A stretch of DNA of 7,620 nucleotides from Candidatus Gastranaerophilales bacterium (GTDB lineage Bacteria > Cyanobacteriota > Vampirovibrionia > Gastranaerophilales > Gastranaerophilaceae), in assembly GCA_947625445.1 (NCBI GenBank), contig CANQOM010000075.1, positions 1 through 7,620 on the forward strand, written 5' to 3'. Positions 1-5,781 of the stretch are shown in pieces. Position 1 is the first letter of the stretch. Every line of letters starts with the position of its first letter. The notes below the pieces were generated by a model that ran no database searches, was not told where the DNA came from, and saw nothing but the letters and a program-made list of their open reading frames with translations. A program made the position numbers and the translations under genes.

Positions 1-216
1 CAATCGGAATTAAAAGAATTAAGGGGTGCGAGTGCATATGAGCATGTACAAGAGCTGGAAGAAAAAGGATTAATAAGCAGAAAAAAAGATAAAAACGGGC
101 GTTCATATAATTTAAAAACCACTCCCAAGTTTACGGAATATTTTAAAATAAAAGGCAATTTTGAAGGACTTTCAAAGCTGGAATCAAAAAAATTGTCTGA
201 ACTTCTTGAGTTATAG
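1..216 (+). CDS. scpB: Segregation and condensation protein B, C-terminal end (partial)
   Basis: The frame is open from the first base and ends at TAG 214-216, giving the last 71 residues of a protein whose start lies outside the window. The order ELKELRGA, then LEEKGLIS, then a basic GRSYNLKTTPKFTEYFKI segment matches the second winged-helix domain and C-terminus of ScpB. In that family a turn of the form GLI-x-GR is followed by TT-x-x-F-x-x-YF. ScpB works with ScpA and SMC in the bacterial condensin complex that compacts and separates chromosomes in the cytoplasm. No hairpin terminator follows; 17 bases later comes the promoter of the next gene, so some read-through is possible. The family call is fairly secure, but the N-terminal domain cannot be checked. 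Confidence 0.82.
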   Translation, partial: QSELKELRGASAYEHVQELEEKGLISRKKDKNGRSYNLKTTPKFTEYFKIKGNFEGLSKLESKKLSELLEL

Positions 217-232
217 TATACAACAGATTAAT

Positions 233-261
233 TTGAAAAAAACGAATTAAAATGGTATAAT
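233..261 (+). promoter_or_regulatory. Sigma-70-type promoter for the first Skp/OmpH-like gene
   Basis: TTGAAA (233-238) and a perfect TATAAT (256-261) are separated by 17 bases, the ideal vegetative sigma-factor spacing. Transcription should begin near 268, leaving a short leader with AAGGAG at 271-276, six bases before ATG 283. The downstream gene therefore has its own promoter and need not depend on scpB transcription. Confidence 0.8.
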
Positions 262-282
262 CAACTCAAAAAGGAGTAAAAT

Positions 283-750
283 ATGAAAAATGGTGTAAAA
301 ATATTAACTATATCTTTGTTGGCATTTGGAATCGGATTAGCAGCCGGAAATTATGCTATATCAGATGTTCCCAGCAATTATAAAGTTGCGGTTGTTGATG
401 TTCAAAAGTTAATAGCATCATCAGCACAAGTTAAATCTTTAAAAGAAGATCAAAAGAAAAAAGGGCAAGATTTATCTAAATTTGTCGAAAATGCAAAAAG
501 TACTTTAGATAAAGAAAAAGACCCGGCTAAGAAAAAAGCTCTTGAAGCTAAATACAATAAAGAATTTCAAACAAAGAGAACAACAATTGCTAAAGATTAT
601 GAAACAAAATTGTTAGCAATTGATAAAAGTATTTCAGCATTAATTGCCGAAAATGCAAAAACAAACGGATATAATCTGGTATTGGCAAAAGGCGTAGTTC
701 TTTCAGGCGGTATAGATATAACAGACGAAATATCAAGACAAGTAAAATAA
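283..750 (+). CDS. Skp/OmpH-family periplasmic chaperone (first copy)
   Basis: A 155-residue protein with a hydrophobic secretion segment at residues 7-21. The cleavage site is probably around residues 20-25 but is not a clean AxA. The mature part begins with VAVVDVQKL (35-43), the usual first strand of Skp/OmpH. A long Lys/Glu-rich helical region (50-120) corresponds to the coiled-coil tentacles. It ends with NLVLAKGVVLSGGIDIT, the family's closing strand and -GG-x-DIT motif, and a QVK tail like that of E. coli Skp. Length is typical. Skp is a trimeric periplasmic holdase that carries unfolded outer-membrane proteins. The usual neighbours (bamA, lpxD, fabZ) are absent. A related copy lies at 1922-2386. 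Start supported by AAGGAG. Exact clients unknown. Confidence 0.85.
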   Translation: MKNGVKILTISLLAFGIGLAAGNYAISDVPSNYKVAVVDVQKLIASSAQVKSLKEDQKKKGQDLSKFVENAKSTLDKEKDPAKKKALEAKYNKEFQTKRTTIAKDYETKLLAIDKSISALIAENAKTNGYNLVLAKGVVLSGGIDITDEISRQVK

Positions 751-754
751 ATAT

Positions 755-786
755 AAAAAAGCGAGATGTTTTTCATCTCCTTTTTT
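755..786. terminator. Bidirectional intrinsic terminator between convergent genes
   Basis: The stem GAGATG (763-768) pairs with CATCTC (774-779) across a five-T loop. A run of six A (755-760) lies on the left and six T (781-786) on the right, so the hairpin is followed by a U-tract on either strand. It lies between the stop of the first Skp-like gene (750) and the aroF stop (790), and can end both transcripts. Confidence 0.85.
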
Positions 787-789
787 AAT

Positions 790-1800
790 CTAAAAATGTT
801 TTTTAATTACTTTTGCAAGTTGTTTAAGTTCATCAAATAAAATAGCAAAGTCATGTGGGTATAAAGACTGTGCTCCGTCGCAGAGTGCGGTTTCCGGTGA
901 ATTATGAACTTCAATAATTAAACCGTCAGCTCCGGCTGCTATAGCTGCTTTTGACATAGGTGCAACTTTATCTCTAAGCCCTGTTGCATGGCTTGGGTCA
1001 ACTATAATAGGCAAATGACTTATTTTTTGTATTACAGGTATAGCTGATATATCTAAAGTATTTCTTGTCATATGTTCAAAAGTTCTAATTCCCCGTTCGC
1101 ATAGGATGATTTCTCTGTTGCCGCCGGCCATAATATATTCTGCTGACATTAACAATTCTTCAATAGTTGCGCTTAATCCTCGTTTTAAAAGAACCGGTTT
1201 TCTGATTTCTCCCAAGCTTTTTAGGAGATTAAAATTTTGCATATTTCTTGCTCCGACCTGAAGTATATCAACATATTTGAGAAACATAGGTATTTGAGAT
1301 ACTTCCATTACTTCAGAAGTAACAAGCATATTATATTTGTTCGCAACTTCTCTTAAAATTTTAAGCCCTTCTTCTCCCAGTCCTTGAAATGCGTATGGAG
1401 ATGTCCTTGGTTTAAAAGCACCGCCTCTTAGTAATTTTACACCGCATTCAGATAATTTTTCTGCAGTAGCATCCATCTGGTCGTATGATTCAACGGTGCA
1501 AGGACCTGCAATCATAGCGATATTATTTCCCCCAATTTTTACATCTTTTATTTCTATTATTGTATCTTCACCTTTAAATACACGGCTTACAAGTTTATAT
1601 GGTGATGTTATTCGAATTACTTCTTTAACTCCGTCTAATAGTTCAATATCCCTTTTATCTATAACTTTTCTTCCTACTGCGCCTATAACTGTGTGGTCTT
1701 CGCCTTTTGATACATGCGCATCAAATCCTTTTTGTTTTATAAAGTCAACAACTTTATTTATATTCTCTTCACTTGCTTGTGAATTCATTACAATTAACAT
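790..1800 (-). CDS. aroF: 3-deoxy-7-phosphoheptulonate (DAHP) synthase, type I-beta with N-terminal regulatory domain
   Basis: This 336-residue enzyme condenses phosphoenolpyruvate and erythrose 4-phosphate to DAHP, the first step of the shikimate pathway to aromatic amino acids. It aligns from end to end with my memory of the Thermotoga maritima enzyme (338 residues). A ferredoxin/ACT-like domain (about 1-75, with SKGEDHTVIGAVG) precedes the TIM barrel. Barrel motifs are AGPCTVES (98-105), LRGGAFKPRTSPYAFQGLG (124-142), QVGARNMQNF (181-190), KPVLLKRG (201-208), LCERGIRTFE (233-242) and VDPSHATG (267-274). Expected metal ligands are present as Cys101, His271, Glu297 and Asp308. The extra domain gives feedback inhibition by Tyr/Phe in the Thermotoga protein, so similar control is inferred. 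Start supported by AAGGAGA (complement of 1809-1815). No other shikimate gene is in the window. Confidence 0.95.
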   Translation of the reverse strand: MLIVMNSQASEENINKVVDFIKQKGFDAHVSKGEDHTVIGAVGRKVIDKRDIELLDGVKEVIRITSPYKLVSRVFKGEDTIIEIKDVKIGGNNIAMIAGPCTVESYDQMDATAEKLSECGVKLLRGGAFKPRTSPYAFQGLGEEGLKILREVANKYNMLVTSEVMEVSQIPMFLKYVDILQVGARNMQNFNLLKSLGEIRKPVLLKRGLSATIEELLMSAEYIMAGGNREIILCERGIRTFEHMTRNTLDISAIPVIQKISHLPIIVDPSHATGLRDKVAPMSKAAIAAGADGLIIEVHNSPETALCDGAQSLYPHDFAILFDELKQLAKVIKKHF

Positions 1801-1822
1801 ATTTTATCTCTCCTTATAAAAA

Positions 1823-1856
1823 ATTATATAATAGACATAAAAATTTGAAATCTTAA
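1823..1856 (-). promoter_or_regulatory. Possible aroF promoter
   Basis: On the - strand, TTAAGA (complement of 1851-1856) and TATTAT (complement of 1828-1833) are 17 bases apart. A better -10 sequence, TATAAT (complement of 1823-1828), overlaps but has a poorer -35 partner. The region is so AT-rich that the exact element is uncertain. Confidence 0.4.
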
Positions 1857-1871
1857 GAATTATAATTTATA

Positions 1872-1900
1872 TTGTATTTATGGCGATGATTTGTTAGAAT
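1872..1900 (+). promoter_or_regulatory. Extended -10 promoter for the second Skp/OmpH-like gene
   Basis: TTGTAT (1872-1877) and TAGAAT (1895-1900) are 17 bases apart. The -10 is preceded by TG at 1892-1893, an extended -10 that compensates for the weak -35. Transcription would start near 1907, just upstream of the strong AGGAGGG site at 1911-1917, which serves ATG 1922. Confidence 0.55.
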
Positions 1901-1921
1901 TATTGAAAGCAGGAGGGAAAT

Positions 1922-2386
1922 ATGTCTAAATTAAAATTATTTTTAACTACTATACTGGTATTGTTTGCGGCTAATTTATTATCAAATCTGTCTGCAAATG
2001 CTGCTACAATCGGTTATGCTGATTTTGAAAAAGTTATGGATAACTATTCTTATGCTCGTAATGCATATAAAGATATTGATAATAAACTTTTGGAATTACA
2101 ACAATATGTAATTGATAAAGATAAACAATTCAAGGCAATAGAATCACCAATTCAGAAGAAGACATTTGAAGAACAAATTCAAAAAGAGTATAAAGCTAAA
2201 GAAGAGAGAATATACAACTTAAAAACTCAAAAAGAAAAAACAATAAGAGATAGTATATTAGAAGCGTCAAAAGCAGTTGCTGCCGCTAAAAAGCTTGATA
2301 TAATTTTAGATTACGGTGTAGTTTATGCCGGTGGTGTTGATGTTACTAATGATATTATTCAATATTTAAATACACAAAAAAAATAG
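1922..2386 (+). CDS. Skp/OmpH-family periplasmic chaperone (second copy)
   Basis: A 154-residue secreted protein. The signal peptide has a basic start (MSKLK), a hydrophobic core (6-20) and a clean ANA cleavage site, so the mature protein should begin at Ala28. TIGYADFEKVMDNY (29-42) is the OmpH first strand and helix. A charged coiled-coil region (about 45-125) follows, then DIILDYGVVYAGGVDVT, the closing strand and -GG-x-D-x-T motif shared with the first copy (GVVLSGGIDIT). Apart from these ends the two copies differ widely, so they are old paralogues, not a recent duplication. The role is probably periplasmic holding of outer-membrane or surface proteins; a division of labour between the two cannot be read from sequence. 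The start is fixed by AGGAGGG five bases... upstream at 1911-1917 and by the signal peptide. Confidence 0.85.
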   Translation: MSKLKLFLTTILVLFAANLLSNLSANAATIGYADFEKVMDNYSYARNAYKDIDNKLLELQQYVIDKDKQFKAIESPIQKKTFEEQIQKEYKAKEERIYNLKTQKEKTIRDSILEASKAVAAAKKLDIILDYGVVYAGGVDVTNDIIQYLNTQKK

Positions 2387-2392
2387 TTTAAT

Positions 2393-2480
2393 AAAAAAAG
2401 CCTAAAATATTCGAGTAAATTTCACAAAAAAATAAATTTGAGTGAAGATAATGATTACTTAAAAATATTTAAGGCTTTTC
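2393..2480. terminator. Long nested hairpin, probable terminator of the second Skp-like gene
   Basis: Outer arms 2396-2411 and 2464-2479 pair at 15 of 16 positions (one A-A mismatch) and contain AAGCCT/AGGCTT. Further inside, AGTAA (2414-2418) pairs with TTACT (2455-2459), and TTCAC (2421-2425) with GTGAA (2442-2446). A run of A at 2393-2399 and TTTTCTT on the right would allow termination in both directions. It begins seven bases after the stop codon at 2386, as a terminator should. At more than 80 bases it is much longer than the other terminators here, so it could instead be an inserted palindromic element or a leader structure of pdp. No convincing pdp promoter is visible between it and the gene. 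Confidence 0.6.
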
Positions 2481-2508
2481 TTGTTATTAAAAGTGCGTGG
2501 GAGTTTAT

Positions 2509-3822
2509 ATGAAAATAGTTGATATTATAGAAAAAAAGAAGCACAAAGAATCACTAAGTGAAGAAGAGATAAAATTTTTTATAAACGGCATAATGAATAA
2601 AACAATAGAAGATTATCAGGCAAGTGCTCTTTTGATGGCAATATATTTTAACGGAATGAATATAGATGAAACAACTCTGTTAACAAAGTATATGGTCGAA
2701 TCAGGAGAAATTATTGATTTATCTGATATATCAAATAATGTAATAGATAAACACTCAACAGGCGGAGTTGGAGATAAAATCACATTGATATTTTTACCGT
2801 TAATGGCTTCAATGGGCATAGCGTGCGCAAAGTTATCAGGTCGAGGTTTGGGCCATACGGGAGGAACTATTGATAAATTGGAATCAATACCCGGATTTAG
2901 AACCGATTTAACTATAGAAGAATTAAAATCACAGGTAAAGCGAATTAATGCGGCAATAGCAGCACAAACGATGTCATTAGCTCCGGCTGATGGAAAATTA
3001 TATGCATTAAGAGATGTAACTGCGACAGTTGATATAATTCCACTAATAGCTTCATCAGTTGTATCAAAAAAGATAGCATCCGGTGCAAACCATATAGTAT
3101 TAGATGTCAAATACGGTTCCGGAGCTTTTATAAAAACTCCTCAAGAGGCGGAAAAACTATCTCAGATAATGGTTGAAGTGGGACGGCGTTTAAATCGCAG
3201 AATTTCAACAGTTATAACTTCAATGGAAGAACCATTAGGCAGAGCAATAGGTAATTCTCTTGAAGTTATTGAAGTTATTGAGTTTTTAAAAGGCAATTGT
3301 GGTGATGAATCAGATTTAAAAGAAGTTACATATGCTTTGGCTAAAACTGTAATGGAAAAAGTTAATCATTATAATAGTGAAAAAGATATGGAAAATCACT
3401 TGGATGAAGTAATTAGAAACGGTTTAGCTCTTAAGAAATTTAAAGAGATAATAAAAAGTCAAAACGGAGATGATTCAGTAATAGATGATTATACAAAATT
3501 TCCTCAAGCTTCAATAAAATATGAAATAAAATCAAAAGAAGAGGGGTATGTATTTGAAACGGACGCCTTGAAAATAGCGAAAGCGTGTAAAAATTTAGGA
3601 GGCGGAAGAGAGAAAAAATCTGATAGTATTGATTATAGTGCCGGAATATATTTAAATAAAAAATCCGGAGAGAAAGTTATAAAAGGCGATACTATTGCTA
3701 CTATATATACTAATAAACAGGAATCTATAAAAGATTCAGAGGAATTAGTTTTATCTGCATATAAATTTACGCCTAATTTTTATAACAAAAAAGAATCGTA
3801 TATATATAAAATAATAAAATAA
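2509..3822 (+). CDS. pdp: Pyrimidine-nucleoside phosphorylase
   Basis: This cytoplasmic salvage enzyme splits uridine, deoxyuridine or thymidine with phosphate into base and (deoxy)ribose 1-phosphate. ATG 2509 gives 437 residues starting MKIVDIIEKKK, as in Bacillus Pdp (MRMVDLIAKKR). GGGAG (2499-2503) sits five bases upstream; an in-frame GTG at 2497 would overlap that site and is less likely. Motifs are KHSTGGVGD (81-89, phosphate loop), SGRGLGHTGGTIDKLE (110-125, family signature), LRDVTATVD (167-175) and SKKIASGA (186-193). Arg168, Ser183 and Lys187 match the pyrimidine-binding Arg171, Ser186 and Lys190 of E. coli thymidine phosphorylase by spacing. Lys108, before the signature, is the residue I recall as marking broad-specificity PyNP over DeoA (Met there). 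The C-terminal domain is complete, with GGGREKK at 364-370. It stands alone, without deoC, deoB or cdd. Confidence 0.93.
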   Translation: MKIVDIIEKKKHKESLSEEEIKFFINGIMNKTIEDYQASALLMAIYFNGMNIDETTLLTKYMVESGEIIDLSDISNNVIDKHSTGGVGDKITLIFLPLMASMGIACAKLSGRGLGHTGGTIDKLESIPGFRTDLTIEELKSQVKRINAAIAAQTMSLAPADGKLYALRDVTATVDIIPLIASSVVSKKIASGANHIVLDVKYGSGAFIKTPQEAEKLSQIMVEVGRRLNRRISTVITSMEEPLGRAIGNSLEVIEVIEFLKGNCGDESDLKEVTYALAKTVMEKVNHYNSEKDMENHLDEVIRNGLALKKFKEIIKSQNGDDSVIDDYTKFPQASIKYEIKSKEEGYVFETDALKIAKACKNLGGGREKKSDSIDYSAGIYLNKKSGEKVIKGDTIATIYTNKQESIKDSEELVLSAYKFTPNFYNKKESYIYKIIK

Positions 3823-3903
3823 AAATTTTCAAAAATGAGAATCCTTTTTTAATAAATACTTATAAATAATAATAATTTAAATAAGTAACTGAAAGTCTTT
3901 TTT

Positions 3904-3929
3904 GTTTCTTTTTCTGTAGAAAAAGAAAC
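3904..3929. repeat. Perfect 26-bp palindrome abutting the tRNA 3' end
   Basis: GTTTCTTTTTCT (3904-3915) is the exact reverse complement of AGAAAAAGAAAC (3918-3929), with only GT between. As RNA it would fold into an 11-bp stem with a TGTA loop. It starts at the base after the discriminator of tRNA-Leu. There is no T-run on the far side for the tRNA direction (AAAAAAGAC follows), so it is not a standard terminator, though it may stop or protect the precursor. It could also be a dispersed short palindromic repeat. Confidence 0.75.
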
Positions 3930-4011
3930 TGTCGAAGATGGGACTTGAACCCACAAGGCGTGAACCACATGAACCTGAATCATGCGCGTCTACCAATTCC
4001 GCCACTTCGAC
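3930..4011 (-). tRNA. tRNA-Leu (anticodon CAG)
   Basis: Read on the - strand, the acceptor arms GTCGAAG and CTTCGAC form seven perfect pairs, with discriminator A at 3930. The D arm contains AATTGGTAGACGCG. The anticodon stem CATGA/TCATG encloses the loop TTCAGGT, giving anticodon CAG (complement of 3975-3977), which reads CUG. The 13-base variable region is of the long class II type expected for leucine. The T arm is GTGGG-TTCAAGT-CCCAT. The 3' CCA is not encoded, so it must be added by the CCA-adding enzyme. It lies 38 bases downstream of the lipoprotein gene on the same strand. Confidence 0.95.
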
Positions 4012-4021
4012 ATTAACTTTA

Positions 4022-4030
4022 ATTTTACCA
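4022..4030 (-). promoter_or_regulatory. Possible extended -10 promoter of tRNA-Leu
   Basis: On the - strand, TGGTAAAAT (complement of 4022-4030) is an extended -10 element (TGn before TAAAAT). It ends 10 bases before the first tRNA base, so the primary transcript would start a few bases upstream of the mature 5' end. No good -35 is seen. The tRNA could also be processed from lipoprotein read-through, as no terminator separates them. Confidence 0.45.
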
Positions 4031-4049
4031 TAAAAGAAAATTAATATTT

Positions 4050-5222
4050 TTAATTAATCAAATATTTACCATCTTTAATCCGAGCTGCGAAGTAAGGCTT
4101 GTTTTTATTTTTTTCTTTAAGGAATATAATAAACGGGCGATTAAAATAGAATAAATTATCTAAAAATATCTTTTCTTCAAACATTATGCTATTTTCTGTC
4201 GAAATGGCGGCTTCACTTTTTAGTTTTGCACCTTTATTATCCATATCAAACTTAATTGTTTGAACAGTTTTTGAAATTTTCCAAGTATCATTTTTGTTAT
4301 TTTTATAATTTTTTCCTTTAATTGTTTTACTTGAAAGTTCATTATCAAAGTTCAATGTTTTATTAATGTGTAAGTATGGAATTTTATAATAATTGGTTAT
4401 TTCAACGGGTAAATTTTTATGGCCTTTTGTTGTATTTTGGATTCTATTTTGAGTATATACATTGTTTTTTAAAGCTTTTTCCTGTATTTCTTTATATACA
4501 TTTTCAAAAGAATCATTAGAATTTGTTAAATATAAAATCATTTCTTCTTTATTTGTTTTATCAATTATTTTAAGTGCAAAATCATCATCATTAACATAGA
4601 ATAAAGGGATAAGAGTTTTATCAAGTAATCTTTTATTTTCACATGAGTCAATGTCAGTAAATTGTACATCTTTCATAAATCCGAAATATTTATATTTTTG
4701 ATTTTGAATATTGTTAAAATAATCAGTCGGCAAATTATCAAATTGGGCTATAAACGGGAAATTTTTTAAAAGTATTGAATAGATAAATAATTTATTTGTT
4801 TTATAGTCAGGTATATCAGGAAAATTAAAATTATTTAAAATATCGCTTTTTTCTTTAAACTTATCCCAAATAGCTTTTTCAATATTTTTTTTATGTTTTA
4901 AAGTTTGTTTTCCTACTGAAATATAGAAATCATCAGGGTTTAGATCTTCTTTTAAAAATTTTTGCTTATTGAGTTCATCAGCAATAATAGGATTTCCGTC
5001 AACATATTCAACTTTAGTAGTACCTATTAATTTAATAAATTCATTCCAACACAATTGAAAAGTAGGAGTCCAAACATCATCTGTTTCTACCGCAAAACTG
5101 TATTCATGGGGCAGATTACATTCACTCGGTCCCGGTGCTTCTATAATATTTTTATTAATTCCGCATCCTGTTGTGAATACTATTAAACAGATAAATATAA
5201 AAAATAAAAACAACTTTTTCAT
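4050..5222 (-). CDS. Lipoprotein with serpin-like C-terminus, function unknown
   Basis: A 390-residue protein. MKKLFLFFIFICLIVFTTGC is a lipoprotein signal with a slightly atypical lipobox (TTGC), so Cys20 would be lipidated and the protein anchored to a membrane facing outward. I do not recognise the N-terminal two thirds. It contains DVWTPTFQLCWNEFIKLIG (49-67), is rich in Lys, Asn and Phe, and has no transmembrane segment. Residues 358-368 (FYFNRPFIIFL) fit every position of the PROSITE serpin signature as I remember it, followed by a strand ending PYFAARI like the serpin LFMGRV. Residues 325-340 (FDMDNKGAKLKSEAAI) sit where a serpin reactive-loop hinge would be, but lack the run of small residues needed by inhibitors. 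Overall length also suits a serpin, yet the N-terminal helices do not look like one. Start supported by AGGAG (complement of 5229-5233). A distant, perhaps non-inhibitory serpin is an inference. Confidence 0.8.
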   Translation of the reverse strand: MKKLFLFFIFICLIVFTTGCGINKNIIEAPGPSECNLPHEYSFAVETDDVWTPTFQLCWNEFIKLIGTTKVEYVDGNPIIADELNKQKFLKEDLNPDDFYISVGKQTLKHKKNIEKAIWDKFKEKSDILNNFNFPDIPDYKTNKLFIYSILLKNFPFIAQFDNLPTDYFNNIQNQKYKYFGFMKDVQFTDIDSCENKRLLDKTLIPLFYVNDDDFALKIIDKTNKEEMILYLTNSNDSFENVYKEIQEKALKNNVYTQNRIQNTTKGHKNLPVEITNYYKIPYLHINKTLNFDNELSSKTIKGKNYKNNKNDTWKISKTVQTIKFDMDNKGAKLKSEAAISTENSIMFEEKIFLDNLFYFNRPFIIFLKEKNKNKPYFAARIKDGKYLIN

Positions 5223-5246
5223 AAAAAACTCCTGATTTTTAAGATT

Positions 5247-5275
5247 ATTATATCACTTTGTTTAACGTGTATAAA
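5247..5275 (-). promoter_or_regulatory. Promoter of the lipoprotein gene
   Basis: On the - strand, TTTATA (complement of 5270-5275) and a perfect TATAAT (complement of 5247-5252) are 17 bases apart. TGA directly precedes the -10, making it an extended -10. Initiation near 5240 leaves a short leader carrying AGGAG six bases before the start codon. Confidence 0.65.
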
Positions 5276-5307
5276 CTAATAAAATCATTGTGTAGAACTG
5301 AAATATT

Positions 5308-5462
5308 TGTCATTTCGAATTTGTTTTGGAATCTTATTTTTTTGATATTTAAAGAAGTATTTAGAAATAAAGTGAAATATCAAACCTGATACTTTGCTTA
5401 ATGCTTCTTTAACTTCGGTAAGAACTCGCTAAACGACGCTTGCTTTGTTCCTCAGAATGACA
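5308..5462. repeat. MITE-like intergenic repeat
   Basis: The ends are TGTCATTTCGAA (5308-5319) and CTCAGAATGACA (5451-5462), inverted with seven perfect terminal bases (TGTCATT). Inside, TTTGATATTT (5341-5350) is the exact complement of AAATATCAAA (5375-5384). Residues 5349-5361 also pair with 5400-5412 over 13 positions with one G-T wobble, so alternative folds compete. The right end read on the - strand (TGTCATTCTGAGGAACAAAG) resembles a family of dispersed intergenic repeats seen in many bacteria. It is richer in G and C than its surroundings. No open reading frame and no clear target duplication are seen. It occupies the left half of the 559-base stretch without an intact gene (5223-5781). 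Confidence 0.6.
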
Positions 5463-5512
5463 TTAATGTAAATTAATAACTAACATATTTTCCATTACAA
5501 AAGGAAATTAAT

Positions 5513-5745
5513 ATGCCGACATATGGCACAGGAAACTTGATGAAAAAGTAGAGAATACGGAAAAAACATTCAATTCAAGTTCATTAAGTTTTAACATAAA
5601 GAAATTAATGTCATTTGCGAATATGAGGAAGAATGTAGAAACGAATAAAATAAAATCAGTAAAAGAAGATAAGAAAGAAATAGAAGAACAACTTAAAAAA
5701 CAAGAAAATATCTTTGAGAAGAAAAATAAAGAAGAAGATAAATAG
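5513..5745 (+). pseudogene. Small charged coiled-coil protein gene, interrupted by a one-base frameshift
   Basis: ATG 5513, preceded by AAGGA at 5501-5505, opens a frame that stops after 12 residues (MPTYGTGNLMKK) at TAG 5549-5551. The -1 frame is open from 5512 to TAG 5743-5745. A one-base shift at the A-run 5543-5547 would join them into a 77-residue protein: 12 residues plus 65 from the second frame. The second part (VENTEKTF...SFANMRKNVETNK...) ends in a Lys/Glu-rich helical tail (about 50-77) able to form a coiled coil. It has no signal peptide or membrane segment. A terminator follows the final stop at once, so the whole unit looks like a once-functional transcribed gene. Alternatives are a sequencing error in the A-run, programmed frameshifting, or translation of only the 45 codons from ATG 5608. 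I recognise no family. Confidence 0.5.
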
Positions 5746-5746
5746 G

Positions 5747-5776
5747 AAAAAAGACCGACTAATCAGCCGGTCTTTT
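5747..5776. terminator. Bidirectional intrinsic terminator
   Basis: AAAAGACCG (5749-5757) pairs perfectly with CGGTCTTTT (5768-5776), and two further inner pairs close an AATC loop. Six A (5747-5752) on the left and the T-rich TTTTAGATTTTAT on the right give a U-tract on both strands. It lies between the small interrupted gene (stop at 5745) and the alcohol dehydrogenase stop (5782), and serves both. Confidence 0.88.
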
Positions 5777-5781
5777 AGATT

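Noticed and set aside
1496..1819. 107-residue open frame on the + strand
   Set aside because: It is antisense to the N-terminal half of aroF, whose reading is strongly supported by family alignment.
2497..2508. Upstream in-frame GTG start for pdp
   Set aside because: The GTG overlaps the GGGAG ribosome binding site of ATG 2509, and family members begin at the position matching ATG 2509.
2616..3110. 164-residue open frame on the - strand
   Set aside because: It lies wholly within pdp, opposite the conserved phosphate-loop and signature motifs, and its protein has no recognisable features or ribosome binding site.
3857..3887. Weak inverted repeat TACTTAT/ATAAGTA after pdp as a terminator
   Set aside because: The stem is only AT-type with one G-C pair, and the T-run (3898-3903) is ten bases away, so it is not convincing as an intrinsic terminator.
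3930..4049. tRNA-Leu as an integration site for a mobile element
   Set aside because: No duplicate of the tRNA 3' end, integrase gene or phage-like gene is seen on either side.
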